Origin: Kribbella sandramycini
Lineage (GTDB): Bacteria > Actinomycetota > Actinomycetes > Propionibacteriales > Kribbellaceae
Reading direction: 5' to 3'
DNA length: 64,000 nucleotides
Assembly (NCBI RefSeq): GCF_013131805.1
Contig: NZ_JABJRC010000007.1
Location: 124,001-188,000 of the forward strand
The notes beneath the pieces were generated by a model, which saw only the letters and a list, made by a program, of their open reading frames with translations, was not told where the DNA came from and did no database searches. Positions 15,005 through 22,712 of this stretch are shown one piece after another (the stretch's first letter is position 1; each line of letters opens with the position of its first letter). The position numbers and the translations under genes are program-made.

Positions 15005-18000
15005 CTAGGCGGGTTCGGGTTCGCGGATGCGTTGGGAGATGACGGCGGAGACGCCGTCGCCGCGCATGGTGACGCCGTAGAGGGCGTCGGCGACCTCCAT
15101 GGTGCGTTTTTGGTGGGTGATGACGAGGAGCTGGGAGTTCTCGCGGAGCTCTTCGTAGATTTCGAGGAGGCGGCCGAGGTTGGTGTCGTCCAGGGCGGCT
15201 TCGACCTCGTCGAGGATGTAGAAGGGCGACGGGCGGGCCTTGAAGAGGGCGACCAGGAAGGCGACCGCGACCAGGGAGCGCTCGCCGCCGGAGAGCAGGG
15301 AGAGGCGTTTGACCTTCTTGCCGGGTGGGCGGGCCTCGACGTCGATACCGGTGGCGAGCATGTCGTCGGGGTCGGTGAGGACGAGGCGGCCCTCGCCGCC
15401 GGGGAAGAGCCGGCTGAAGACGTGCTGGAAGGCGACCTCGACATCGCGGTAGGCCTCGGTGAAGACCTGCTCGACGCGGTCGTCGACCTCCTTGACGATA
15501 TCCATCAGGTCGCGGCGGGACTTGCGCAGGTCCTCGAGCTGTTCGGACAGGAAGCGGTGCCGCTCCTCCATCGCGTCGAACTCCTCGAGCGCGAGCGGGT
15601 TGATCCGGCCGAGCTGGTTGAGGGCGCGCTCGGCCTGTTTGAGGCGCTTCTCGACCTTGGCGCGGTCGAACGGCTCGCCTTCGAGCTCGAGCGGCTCCTC
15701 GCCCTCCTTGGGCTCCTTCGGCAGTGGCGGCACCAGCTGGTCGGGGCCGTACTCCGCGACCAGCGCCTCGACCGCGATGCCGAGATCGCCCAGGGCCTTC
15801 TCGTAGAGGGCCTCCAGCCGCATCTTCTGCTCGGCCCGGGCCAGGGCGTCCCGGTGGACGGTGTTGGTCAGCTGCTCCAGCTCGGAGCTCAGGTTTCGGG
15901 TGGTGGAGCGGGCTTGGGCCAGCGCCTGCTCCCGGTCGGCGCGCTGCGCCTGGATGGCGGCCCGCTCGGACGCCGCCAGCTGCAGCGACGTCTCCAGCCG
16001 CGCCAGCACGTGGCCGGTGGCCAGATGGACGGCCTGGGCTGCCTCTGCCTGCCGGGCCCGCCGGGCGGCCCGGGCGATCGCCCGGGCGCGTGCCTCGCGC
16101 TCCTGCCGGGCTGCGCGCTCCAGCGAGTCGGCACGGCCGGACAGCGCCCGGGCCCGCTCCTCGGTGGTCCGCAGCGCCAGCCGCGCCTCCATCTCGGCCG
16201 CGCGGCCGGCCTTGGCCGCCTCGGCGAGCTGGTCCCGCGTGGCGGTGTCGGGCTCGTCGCCCTCGTCGTCGAACATCTCCGCGTCGGTCAGCCGCTCTTC
16301 GAGCTCAGCCAGACCGGACAGGTTCTTGTCGCGCTCCTCCTCGGCGGCCGCGATCGCCTCGGCCATCCGCTGCGCCTCGCCGCGGGAGGCCTTCGCCAGC
16401 GACCCGAAGTGCGCCAACTGCTCGGCCACGGCCGCCATCGCCGCATCCGACTCGTGCAGCCGGGCCAGCGTGATCTCGACGGACTCCTTCTGCCGGCTCC
16501 GCTCGTCCTCCAGGCCGGCCAGCTCGAACCGCAGCCGCTCGCTGCGCGCCGTCGCCTCGACCAGCTTCTCCGCAGCCTCGTCGACCGCGGACTGCACCTC
16601 GATCAGGCTGGGCGCCGCATCCGAGCCGCCGTACGCGAAGTGCGCGCCGAGGACGTCGCCGGCGCGGGTCGCGCAGGTGACATCGGGCAGGCTGCGGACG
16701 AGGGACTGCGCCGCCGGGACGTCGTCCACCACGGCGACCTTGCGCAGCAGCCGGCGCAGCGCGGGCCGCAGGTTCTGCGGGCACTCGACGACGTCGACGG
16801 CGTACTGCGCTCCGTACGGAAGGGCCGGCCACATCGGGTAGTCGTCGGTGGGCGCGTCGCCGAGGAGCATCCCCGCGCGGCCCAGGTCGTGTTCCTTCAG
16901 GTGGCCGACGGCGGCCAGCGCGGCGTCCGCATGGGTGATGGCGACCGCGTCGGCCGCCTCGCCGAGCGCAGCCGCGATGGCCGTCTCGTAGCCGGAGCGC
17001 ACGCTGAGCAGCGCGGCAACCGAGCCCATCAGCCCGTTGACCTGCTCGGAGGCGGCCAGCAGGGCGCCGGCGCCGTCCTTGCGGTTCAGACCCAGCTCCA
17101 GCGCCTCCTTGCGGGCGGTCAGGCCGGTGCGCTCGCGCTCGGCGTCCCGCTCCTCGGCCCGGACCTTGGCCAGCCGCTCGTCCATCTCGTCGAGCACGGC
17201 CTGGGCGGCCTCGTACTGGTCGTCGAGACCCTTCTCACCGGCATCCAGCCCGGCGACCTGGGTCTCCAGCGCGGTGAAGTCGTGCTGCGCCTTGGCGGCG
17301 CGCGCCTCGGCCTCCTGCATGTTGTTGGCCAGGCGGCCGATCTCGGACTCCGCGGCCGACGAACGGCTCTTCAGCGCGTTCACCTGGCCAGTCAGCCGGG
17401 CCAGGCCCTCGCGGCGGTCGGCCGCGGCCCGGATCAGCGCCGAGACCCGGCGCTCCTCCTCGGCCTCCTGGTTCTCCAGCACCTGACGACGCTCGACGGC
17501 CTCGGCCAGCAGCTCCGAATGCGCCTCGACCTCGGCCTCGATCTGCGCCTCGGTCTCGCGGACCCGGGCCGCCTCCAGCTCCAGCTCCTCGGGGTCGCGC
17601 CCCGAGCGCGGGCCGTCGTCGGCGCCGTCGTTCAGCGAGCGGATCCGGTCGGCGGCGATCCGGGCGGTGCCCTTGATCTTCTCGCCGAACCCGGACAGCT
17701 GGTACCAGGTGTCCTGCGCGGCCTGCAGCGCGGGCGCGTCCTCGCGGAGCGCCTCCTCGAGCTCGGCCTCCAGCTCGCGCGCCTCGCGCAGCTTGGCCTC
17801 GATCTCGGTCCGCCGCTCCGTCATCCGGGCCTCGTCGGCCAGCTCGGCCTCGAGCGCGGACTGCGCCTGGACGATGTCGTCGGCCAGCAACCGGGCCCGG
17901 CCGTCGCGGACCTCGGCCTGGATCGTCACCGCCCGGCGCGCCACCTCCGCCTGGCGCCCGAGCGGCTTCAGCTGCCGGCGGATCTCGGTGATCAGGTCGC

Positions 18001-18574
18001 CGAGGCGGTGCAGGTTGCCCTCGGTCGCCTCCAGCTTCCGGATCGCCTTCTCTTTGCGTTTGCGGTGCTTGAGGACGCCGGCCGCCTCCTCGACGAAGCC
18101 GCGGCGGCCCTCGGGGGTGGCGCGCAGGATCGAGTCGAGCTGGCCCTGGCCGACGATGACGTGCATCTCACGGCCGATACCGGAGTCGCTGAGCAGCTCC
18201 TGGACGTCGAGCAGCCGGCAGCTCTGCCCGTTGATCTGGTAGTCCGAACCGCCGTTGCGGAACATCGTCCGGCTGATCGTGACCTCGGCGTACTCGATCG
18301 GGAGCGCGCCGTCGGTGTTGTCGATGGTCAGCACGACCTCGGCGCGGCCCAGCGGGGAGCGCCCGGAGGTGCCGGCGAAGATGACGTCCTCCATCTTGCC
18401 GCCGCGCAGGGATTTCGCGCCCTGCTCGCCCATCACCCAGGCCAGCGCGTCGACGACGTTGGACTTACCGGAGCCGTTCGGGCCGACGATGCAGGTGATC
18501 CCCGGTTCGAAGTTCATCGTCGTGGCCGACGCGAAGGACTTGAAGCCTCGGAGCGTCATGCTCTTCAGATACAA
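15005..18574 (-). CDS. smc: Chromosome condensation/segregation ATPase SMC
   Basis: SMC dimer arms condense and align the chromosome with ScpA/ScpB. I place the start at TTG 18574 (reads MYLKSMTLRGFKSFAS), preceded by GGAGAG seven bases upstream and matching actinobacterial SMC N termini in length; an upstream in-frame start at 18628 has no support. The 1189 residues show Walker A GPNGSGKS (31-38), two long coiled coils around a hinge (about 500-670), the signature LSGGERSLVA (about 1092) and Walker B FYILDEVEAALDD (about 1115). The gene follows the backbone order mutM-smc. Confidence 0.97.
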   Translation of the reverse strand: MYLKSMTLRGFKSFASATTMNFEPGITCIVGPNGSGKSNVVDALAWVMGEQGAKSLRGGKMEDVIFAGTSGRSPLGRAEVVLTIDNTDGALPIEYAEVTISRTMFRNGGSDYQINGQSCRLLDVQELLSDSGIGREMHVIVGQGQLDSILRATPEGRRGFVEEAAGVLKHRKRKEKAIRKLEATEGNLHRLGDLITEIRRQLKPLGRQAEVARRAVTIQAEVRDGRARLLADDIVQAQSALEAELADEARMTERRTEIEAKLREARELEAELEEALREDAPALQAAQDTWYQLSGFGEKIKGTARIAADRIRSLNDGADDGPRSGRDPEELELEAARVRETEAQIEAEVEAHSELLAEAVERRQVLENQEAEEERRVSALIRAAADRREGLARLTGQVNALKSRSSAAESEIGRLANNMQEAEARAAKAQHDFTALETQVAGLDAGEKGLDDQYEAAQAVLDEMDERLAKVRAEERDAERERTGLTARKEALELGLNRKDGAGALLAASEQVNGLMGSVAALLSVRSGYETAIAAALGEAADAVAITHADAALAAVGHLKEHDLGRAGMLLGDAPTDDYPMWPALPYGAQYAVDVVECPQNLRPALRRLLRKVAVVDDVPAAQSLVRSLPDVTCATRAGDVLGAHFAYGGSDAAPSLIEVQSAVDEAAEKLVEATARSERLRFELAGLEDERSRQKESVEITLARLHESDAAMAAVAEQLAHFGSLAKASRGEAQRMAEAIAAAEEERDKNLSGLAELEERLTDAEMFDDEGDEPDTATRDQLAEAAKAGRAAEMEARLALRTTEERARALSGRADSLERAARQEREARARAIARAARRARQAEAAQAVHLATGHVLARLETSLQLAASERAAIQAQRADREQALAQARSTTRNLSSELEQLTNTVHRDALARAEQKMRLEALYEKALGDLGIAVEALVAEYGPDQLVPPLPKEPKEGEEPLELEGEPFDRAKVEKRLKQAERALNQLGRINPLALEEFDAMEERHRFLSEQLEDLRKSRRDLMDIVKEVDDRVEQVFTEAYRDVEVAFQHVFSRLFPGGEGRLVLTDPDDMLATGIDVEARPPGKKVKRLSLLSGGERSLVAVAFLVALFKARPSPFYILDEVEAALDDTNLGRLLEIYEELRENSQLLVITHQKRTMEVADALYGVTMRGDGVSAVISQRIREPEPA

Positions 18575-18812
18575 AGCGATGCTCTCCAACCCGTGAAAGG
18601 ACAGACGATACCGAAGGAACCGTCGCAACTCGTAACGCTGTCGCTACCCGGGGAAGTAGTTCCGTCTGGGAGTCTACAAACACCTGCGGGCGATCCCGTG
18701 CAGGCGGACGGAGATGTCGGGAGAAAGACAACCGGCGGAGGCCCGGACGGGGGCCGCCGCCGTGGTAGTGCGGTCGGTGATTACTGCGACCTGGCGGTCG
18801 CGGCTCGGGTCC

Positions 18813-19013
18813 TCAGACCGAAGCGGGGGCGCGCAGAGCCTCGTCGACTGTCAGCAAGCGGCCCTCGTGGACCTGTGCGACGAGGTGGTCGTTCTCTGCC
18901 TGCAGGCGCATCACATGCGCCTCCAGATCGGCGACACGCCGGTTGAGCAGACGAACCTGCTCGAGCATGCGCGGGTCAGTGCCTCCAAGGTGCCCTAAAA
19001 GAGCCTTGGCCAT
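18813..19013 (-). CDS. Small coiled-coil protein of unknown function
   Basis: Start ATG 19013, with CCGGAGGAC eight bases upstream, gives 66 residues. The sequence begins MAKALLGHLGG and then forms a heptad-rich helix (MLEQVRLLNRRVADLEAHVMRLQAEND) before VHEGRLLTVDEALRAP. Similar short proteins occur in other actinobacteria; a role has not been assigned to my knowledge. It lies alone between mutM and smc. A 238-nt gap to smc shows a short hairpin but nothing I can name. Confidence 0.72.
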   Translation of the reverse strand: MAKALLGHLGGTDPRMLEQVRLLNRRVADLEAHVMRLQAENDHLVAQVHEGRLLTVDEALRAPASV

Positions 19014-19163
19014 TGTGCTGTCCTCCGGAAGGGTTCTGGCCGGGTGTGCGCACCCCGTGAGCTCAGATCGCAATGGGGAGCGCTGAAAATGTGTGCCGTC
19101 TTTCAGGGTGACACCGGCAAGGCCGACGGTCAACCTGGGCCACGTTTATTAACGATACCTCGC

Positions 19164-20018
19164 CTACCAGCGGACCAGCCGCGGAACCGGCTGGCATCTC
19201 GGGCAGCGGTACGACGAACGGTTCATGAACGGCTCCCGGCGGATCGGCCGGCCGTCCCGCGGGCACGGCGCGCCTTCCTGTCCGTAGACGTTCAGGCCGC
19301 GTTCGAAATAGCCGGATTCCCCGTTCACGTTGACGTACAGGGCGTCGAAACTGGTGCCGCCGACGTCCAGCGCCTCGGCCATCACCTCGTGGGCGTGCCG
19401 GAGAATCTCCTGTGCCTGCTGGGGTTTCAGCGATTCGGTGGCCCGCGCGTAGTGCAGTTTCGCGCGCCACAAGGCCTCGTCGGCGTAGATGTTGCCGATC
19501 CCGCTGACGACGGTCTGGTCGAGCAGCGCCCGTTTCAAACCGGTCTTGCGGCGGCGCAGTTTGGCCGCGGCGGCATCCGCGTCGAACAAAGGATCGAACG
19601 GGTCCCGGGCGATGTGGGCGATCTCGGCGGGCAGCTCGGCGCCGCCGTCGGCGTACGACAGACCACCGAACATCCGCTGGTCCACAAAGCGGACCTCTCC
19701 GCCGCCGTCCGCGAACCGGAACCGGACCCGCAGGTGCGCCTCGTCGGGCGCGCCGACCGGCTGGACCCGGAACTGACCGCTCATCCCGAGGTGGGTGAGC
19801 ACCGCGTCACCGGACGTCAGCGGCAGCCAGAGGTACTTGCCGCGCCGGGCCGGCTCGGCGAACACCTGGCCCTTGAGCCGGGAGACGAAGTCCTCCGGAC
19901 CGGCCAGATGCCGGCGCACCGGCCGCGGGTGCAGCACCTCGACGGCGTCGATCGTCCGCCCGGTGGTGAAATCCGCGAGCCCGCGGCGAACGACCTCTAC
20001 CTCTGGGAGCTCAGGCAC
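19164..20018 (-). CDS. mutM: Formamidopyrimidine-DNA glycosylase
   Basis: Removes 8-oxoguanine and FaPy lesions. The GTG start yields MPELPEVEVVRRGL with the catalytic Pro2 and Glu3, and the H2TH segment is seen around GIGNIYADEALWRA. The C-terminal zinc finger is unusual: three cysteines remain (C252, C272, C275) but the second ligand is Asp (D255, in CPRDG) where close relatives have Cys. Asp can bind zinc, so activity is likely retained. It starts 1 nt after the rnc stop, continuing the rpmF-rnc-mutM unit. Confidence 0.95.
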   Translation of the reverse strand: MPELPEVEVVRRGLADFTTGRTIDAVEVLHPRPVRRHLAGPEDFVSRLKGQVFAEPARRGKYLWLPLTSGDAVLTHLGMSGQFRVQPVGAPDEAHLRVRFRFADGGGEVRFVDQRMFGGLSYADGGAELPAEIAHIARDPFDPLFDADAAAAKLRRRKTGLKRALLDQTVVSGIGNIYADEALWRAKLHYARATESLKPQQAQEILRHAHEVMAEALDVGGTSFDALYVNVNGESGYFERGLNVYGQEGAPCPRDGRPIRREPFMNRSSYRCPRCQPVPRLVRW

Positions 20019-20019
20019 C

Positions 20020-20772
20020 TCAGGGCTGCTGCGAGGGATCCGTGCTGTCGGGGTGCGCGGCGCGCAGAGCCTTCCAGGCAGTTTCGGCGGCCTGCTGCTC
20101 GGCTTCCTTCTTGCTCCGGCCGATGCCGTGCCCGTAGGTGTCGGAACCGATCCGGACCCGCGCCTCGAACGTCTTGGCGTGATCCGGCCCCGATTCGGCG
20201 ATCACGTACTCCGGGACGCCGACGCCCAGCTGCGCGACCAGCTCCTGCAGCGAGGTCTTCCAGTCCAGGCCGGCGCCGAGCCGGGCCGAGGACTCCATCA
20301 GGTCGTCGAACAGCGTGTGGACGACGCCGCCGGCCACCTCGAACCCACGGTCCAGGTAGACGGCGCCGATCAGGGCCTCGACGCAGTCGGCCAGGATCGA
20401 CGACTTGTCGCGGCCGCCGGTGGCCTCTTCGCCGCGGCCGAGCCGCAGGTACTTGCCCAGCTTGAGCTCGCGGGCGACCCCGGCCAGCGCGCGCATGTTG
20501 ACCACCGCGGCGCGCAACTTGGCCAGCCGGCCCTCGGAAAGGTCCGGGTGGTTACGGAACAGCGACTCCGTGACGATGACGCCGAGCACGGAGTCCCCCA
20601 GGAACTCCAGCCGCTCATTGGTCGGCAACCCACCGTTCTCGTACGCGAACGAACGGTGGGTGAAGGCGTGCTCCAGCAAATTGTCAGCCAGCGCCACGCC
20701 GAGCCGCTGATTCAGCTCGGCGTAGAGCCCCCCGTGCGCTGAGGATGACTCAGCGTCGACTGATGAATTCAC
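20020..20772 (-). CDS. rnc: Ribonuclease III
   Basis: Double-strand RNA endonuclease used in rRNA and mRNA processing. The 250-residue protein has the RNase III signature NERLEFLGDSVLG (about 52-64), the second acidic cluster DCVEALIGAVYLD (about 128-140), and a C-terminal dsRNA-binding domain (about 170-240, including GIGRSKKEAEQQAAETAW). It starts 13 nt after rpmF and ends next to mutM, the usual actinobacterial order. Confidence 0.96.
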   Translation of the reverse strand: MNSSVDAESSSAHGGLYAELNQRLGVALADNLLEHAFTHRSFAYENGGLPTNERLEFLGDSVLGVIVTESLFRNHPDLSEGRLAKLRAAVVNMRALAGVARELKLGKYLRLGRGEEATGGRDKSSILADCVEALIGAVYLDRGFEVAGGVVHTLFDDLMESSARLGAGLDWKTSLQELVAQLGVGVPEYVIAESGPDHAKTFEARVRIGSDTYGHGIGRSKKEAEQQAAETAWKALRAAHPDSTDPSQQP

Positions 20773-20785
20773 TGATGGGCGCCGC

Positions 20786-20977
20786 TTAGCTCTCGACGAC
20801 CTGGCGACGCTCGCCCTTGGCGCCGTACTGGCCGCAGGTCGGGCAAACGGTGTGCTGCAGGTGCTTGGCGCGGCAGGCGGGGTTCACGCAGGTCACCAGC
20901 GACGGGGCAGTGGTCTTCCACTGGGCCCGGCGGTTGCGGGTGTTGCTGCGCGACATCTTCCGCTTCGGAACGGCCAC
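20786..20977 (-). CDS. rpmF: 50S ribosomal protein L32
   Basis: The GTG start at 20977, with GAGGAG eight bases upstream, gives 63 residues beginning MAVPKRKMSRSNTRNRRAQWK, the L32 N terminus. It is a zinc-ribbon (C+) form but the first pair is spaced CVNPAC (C-x4-C) and the second CPTC (C-x2-C), where many L32 proteins have two C-x2-C knuckles. It follows the DUF177 gene by 67 nt, as is common for yceD-rpmF. Confidence 0.93.
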   Translation of the reverse strand: MAVPKRKMSRSNTRNRRAQWKTTAPSLVTCVNPACRAKHLQHTVCPTCGQYGAKGERRQVVES

Positions 20978-21044
20978 GGTTATGACTCCTCGGTTCGGCC
21001 GGGGGCTGGATGACCCGGCCGGCTGGTTACGGGTGGTTCGGTCT

Positions 21045-21650
21045 TCAGTTGTCCTGCTGGTCGTTCTGGAGCAGTCCGCCGAGGGCGGCCCAGCGGGGAT
21101 CGACCCCGTCTTCATGTTTGTGCCCCGGCTCGTCCGCCAGCCGCACCCCACACTCGGGGCACAGACCGGCGCAGTCGTCGGTGCACAAGGGCTGGAACGG
21201 CAGTGCGAGCACCACCTGGTCCCTCAGCGCCGGCTCGAGGTCGATCAGATCGCCCTCCATCCGGCTGGCCTCCTCCGGTTCGGCGTCGCTCTCCGGGTAG
21301 ACGTACAGCTCCTGGACGTCAGCGAGGAACTCGTCCTCGATATCGACCAGGCACCGCGCGCACTCCCCGACCAGCCGGCCACTGGCCGTTCCGGTGACGA
21401 GCACCCCTTCGACCACCGCTTCCAGCCGTAGATCGAACTGGATCGGATCGCCTTCGGGGACGCCGATCACGTCGATACCGAGATCTGCCGGCGCCGCGGC
21501 CTGGAAGGTGACTTCGCGCTGGGACCCGGCGCGGCGTGACAGCTCGTGCGTATCGATCACGAGTGGGGACCGCGGGTCCAAGACGCTCAGGGCTTCCCTT
21601 TCAGGCGTGGGCAGGCAGAAATCGATCTCGTCGAGACCGGTAGACCACAT
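21045..21650 (-). CDS. yceD: YceD family protein (DUF177, 23S rRNA accumulation)
   Basis: A DUF177 protein, implicated in 23S rRNA maturation and usually linked to rpmF. The domain covers most of the chain: PLVIDTHELSRR, GRLVGECARCLVDIE, and a Cys-rich end LCTDDCAGLCPECG that may bind zinc. The ATG at 21650 gives 201 residues; a TTG two codons upstream or an internal CTG closer to the domain are alternatives, since none has a strong Shine-Dalgarno. Confidence 0.88.
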   Translation of the reverse strand: MWSTGLDEIDFCLPTPEREALSVLDPRSPLVIDTHELSRRAGSQREVTFQAAAPADLGIDVIGVPEGDPIQFDLRLEAVVEGVLVTGTASGRLVGECARCLVDIEDEFLADVQELYVYPESDAEPEEASRMEGDLIDLEPALRDQVVLALPFQPLCTDDCAGLCPECGVRLADEPGHKHEDGVDPRWAALGGLLQNDQQDN

Positions 21651-21685
21651 TATCAACTACCCGGCCCGACACCCAATTCGGGGCC

Positions 21686-22159
21686 TCAGCGGTGTTTCTC
21701 CCGTAACCGTGCGTGAACATCCGGCGTCACGAACGAGCTGACGTCGCCGCCCAGTTCGGCGATCTCCTTGACCCAGCTGGAGGAGATGAAACTGTGCTCG
21801 GCGGCGGCCGGCAGGAAGACCGTGTCGACGCCGGTCAGCCGGCGGTTCAGATGCGCCATCTGGAGCTCGTAGTCGTAGTCGGCGGCCGTCCGCAGGCCCT
21901 TCACGATCACGCTCGCGCCCTGCGCCCGGCAGTAGTCGACGAGCAGCCCCTCGAAGGTGCCGACGGTGACGTTGGCGAACGGCGCGGCCAGCTCGGTGAG
22001 CATCTCGACCCGCTCGGCGTCGCTGAACAGCCGCTGCTTGGTCGAGTTCACCCCGGCGGCGACGACCACCTCGTCGTACGCCGCGGCCGCCCGGGCGACG
22101 ACGTCCAGGTGCCCGATCGTGGGCGGGTCGAAGGTGCCGGGAAAGACCGCCTTAGCCAT
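21686..22159 (-). CDS. coaD: Phosphopantetheine adenylyltransferase
   Basis: Fourth step of coenzyme A synthesis: ATP plus 4'-phosphopantetheine to dephospho-CoA. The 157-residue protein starts MAKAVFPGTFDPPTIGHLD with the nucleotidyltransferase T/HxGH motif, contains VKGLRTAADYDYELQMA and ends with the SSSWVKEIA motif; length is standard. It overlaps rsmD by 8 nt, so the two are coupled, as in most bacteria with rsmD-coaD. Confidence 0.96.
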   Translation of the reverse strand: MAKAVFPGTFDPPTIGHLDVVARAAAAYDEVVVAAGVNSTKQRLFSDAERVEMLTELAAPFANVTVGTFEGLLVDYCRAQGASVIVKGLRTAADYDYELQMAHLNRRLTGVDTVFLPAAAEHSFISSSWVKEIAELGGDVSSFVTPDVHARLREKHR

Positions 22160-22712
22160 GCCGGTGACCGTACCAAAGCCGGGCCTCGCCGTACTTGCGG
22201 TCGCGGAGCGCCGCGAACCCGTCGGGCCACTCCCAGGGCTCGCGCTTACCGCGCTCGACGACGACGATCGCATCCGCCGCGAACCAGCCACCGGCCGTCA
22301 GCGCGACCAGGATGTCCTGCAGTTCGGCGGTCTCCAGCCGGTACGGCGGATCGGCGTACAGCAGGTCGAATTCGGCCGGGGGCGCGCCCGCCGCCAGCTT
22401 CTCGGCCGGCCGCAGGACGACGCTCGCCCCGGGCAGCCCGACCACCTTGAGATTCGCCGTGATCACGTCGGCCGCCTTGCGATCCGACTCGACCATCAGC
22501 ACATTCGCGGCGCCCCGGGACAGCGCCTCCAGCCCGATCGCGCCGGAGCCTGAGTACAGGTCGAGCACGGCGAGCCCGTCGAAACTGCCGAACTCGGTCT
22601 CGAGCGACGAGAACAGCGCCTCGCGGACCCGGTCCGTGGTCGGGCGCGTCCCTGTCCCCGGCGGGACGGCGATCCGCCGGCCGCCCGCCACTCCCCCGAT
22701 GATCCGGCTCAC
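22152..22712 (-). CDS. rsmD: 16S rRNA m2G966 methyltransferase RsmD
   Basis: SAM-dependent methyltransferase acting on G966 of 16S rRNA. The 186-residue protein has MSRIIGGVAGGRRI at the N terminus, RPTTDRVREALFSSL, SAM motif VLDLYSGSGAIGLEALSRG and the catalytic DPPY in LLYADPPY. It overlaps recG by 4 nt and coaD by 8 nt. Confidence 0.95.
   Translation of the reverse strand: MSRIIGGVAGGRRIAVPPGTGTRPTTDRVREALFSSLETEFGSFDGLAVLDLYSGSGAIGLEALSRGAANVLMVESDRKAADVITANLKVVGLPGASVVLRPAEKLAAGAPPAEFDLLYADPPYRLETAELQDILVALTAGGWFAADAIVVVERGKREPWEWPDGFAALRDRKYGEARLWYGHRHG

Noticed and set aside
14290..15444. An open frame extending the VapC gene to 15444.
   Set aside because: The upper part is a shadow of smc; the PIN domain begins at the GTG overlapping the antitoxin stop.
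15032..18946. A 1304-codon open frame on the plus strand opposite smc.
   Set aside because: High GC keeps the antisense frame open; SMC motifs on the minus strand are clear and the plus product is low-complexity with no family resemblance.
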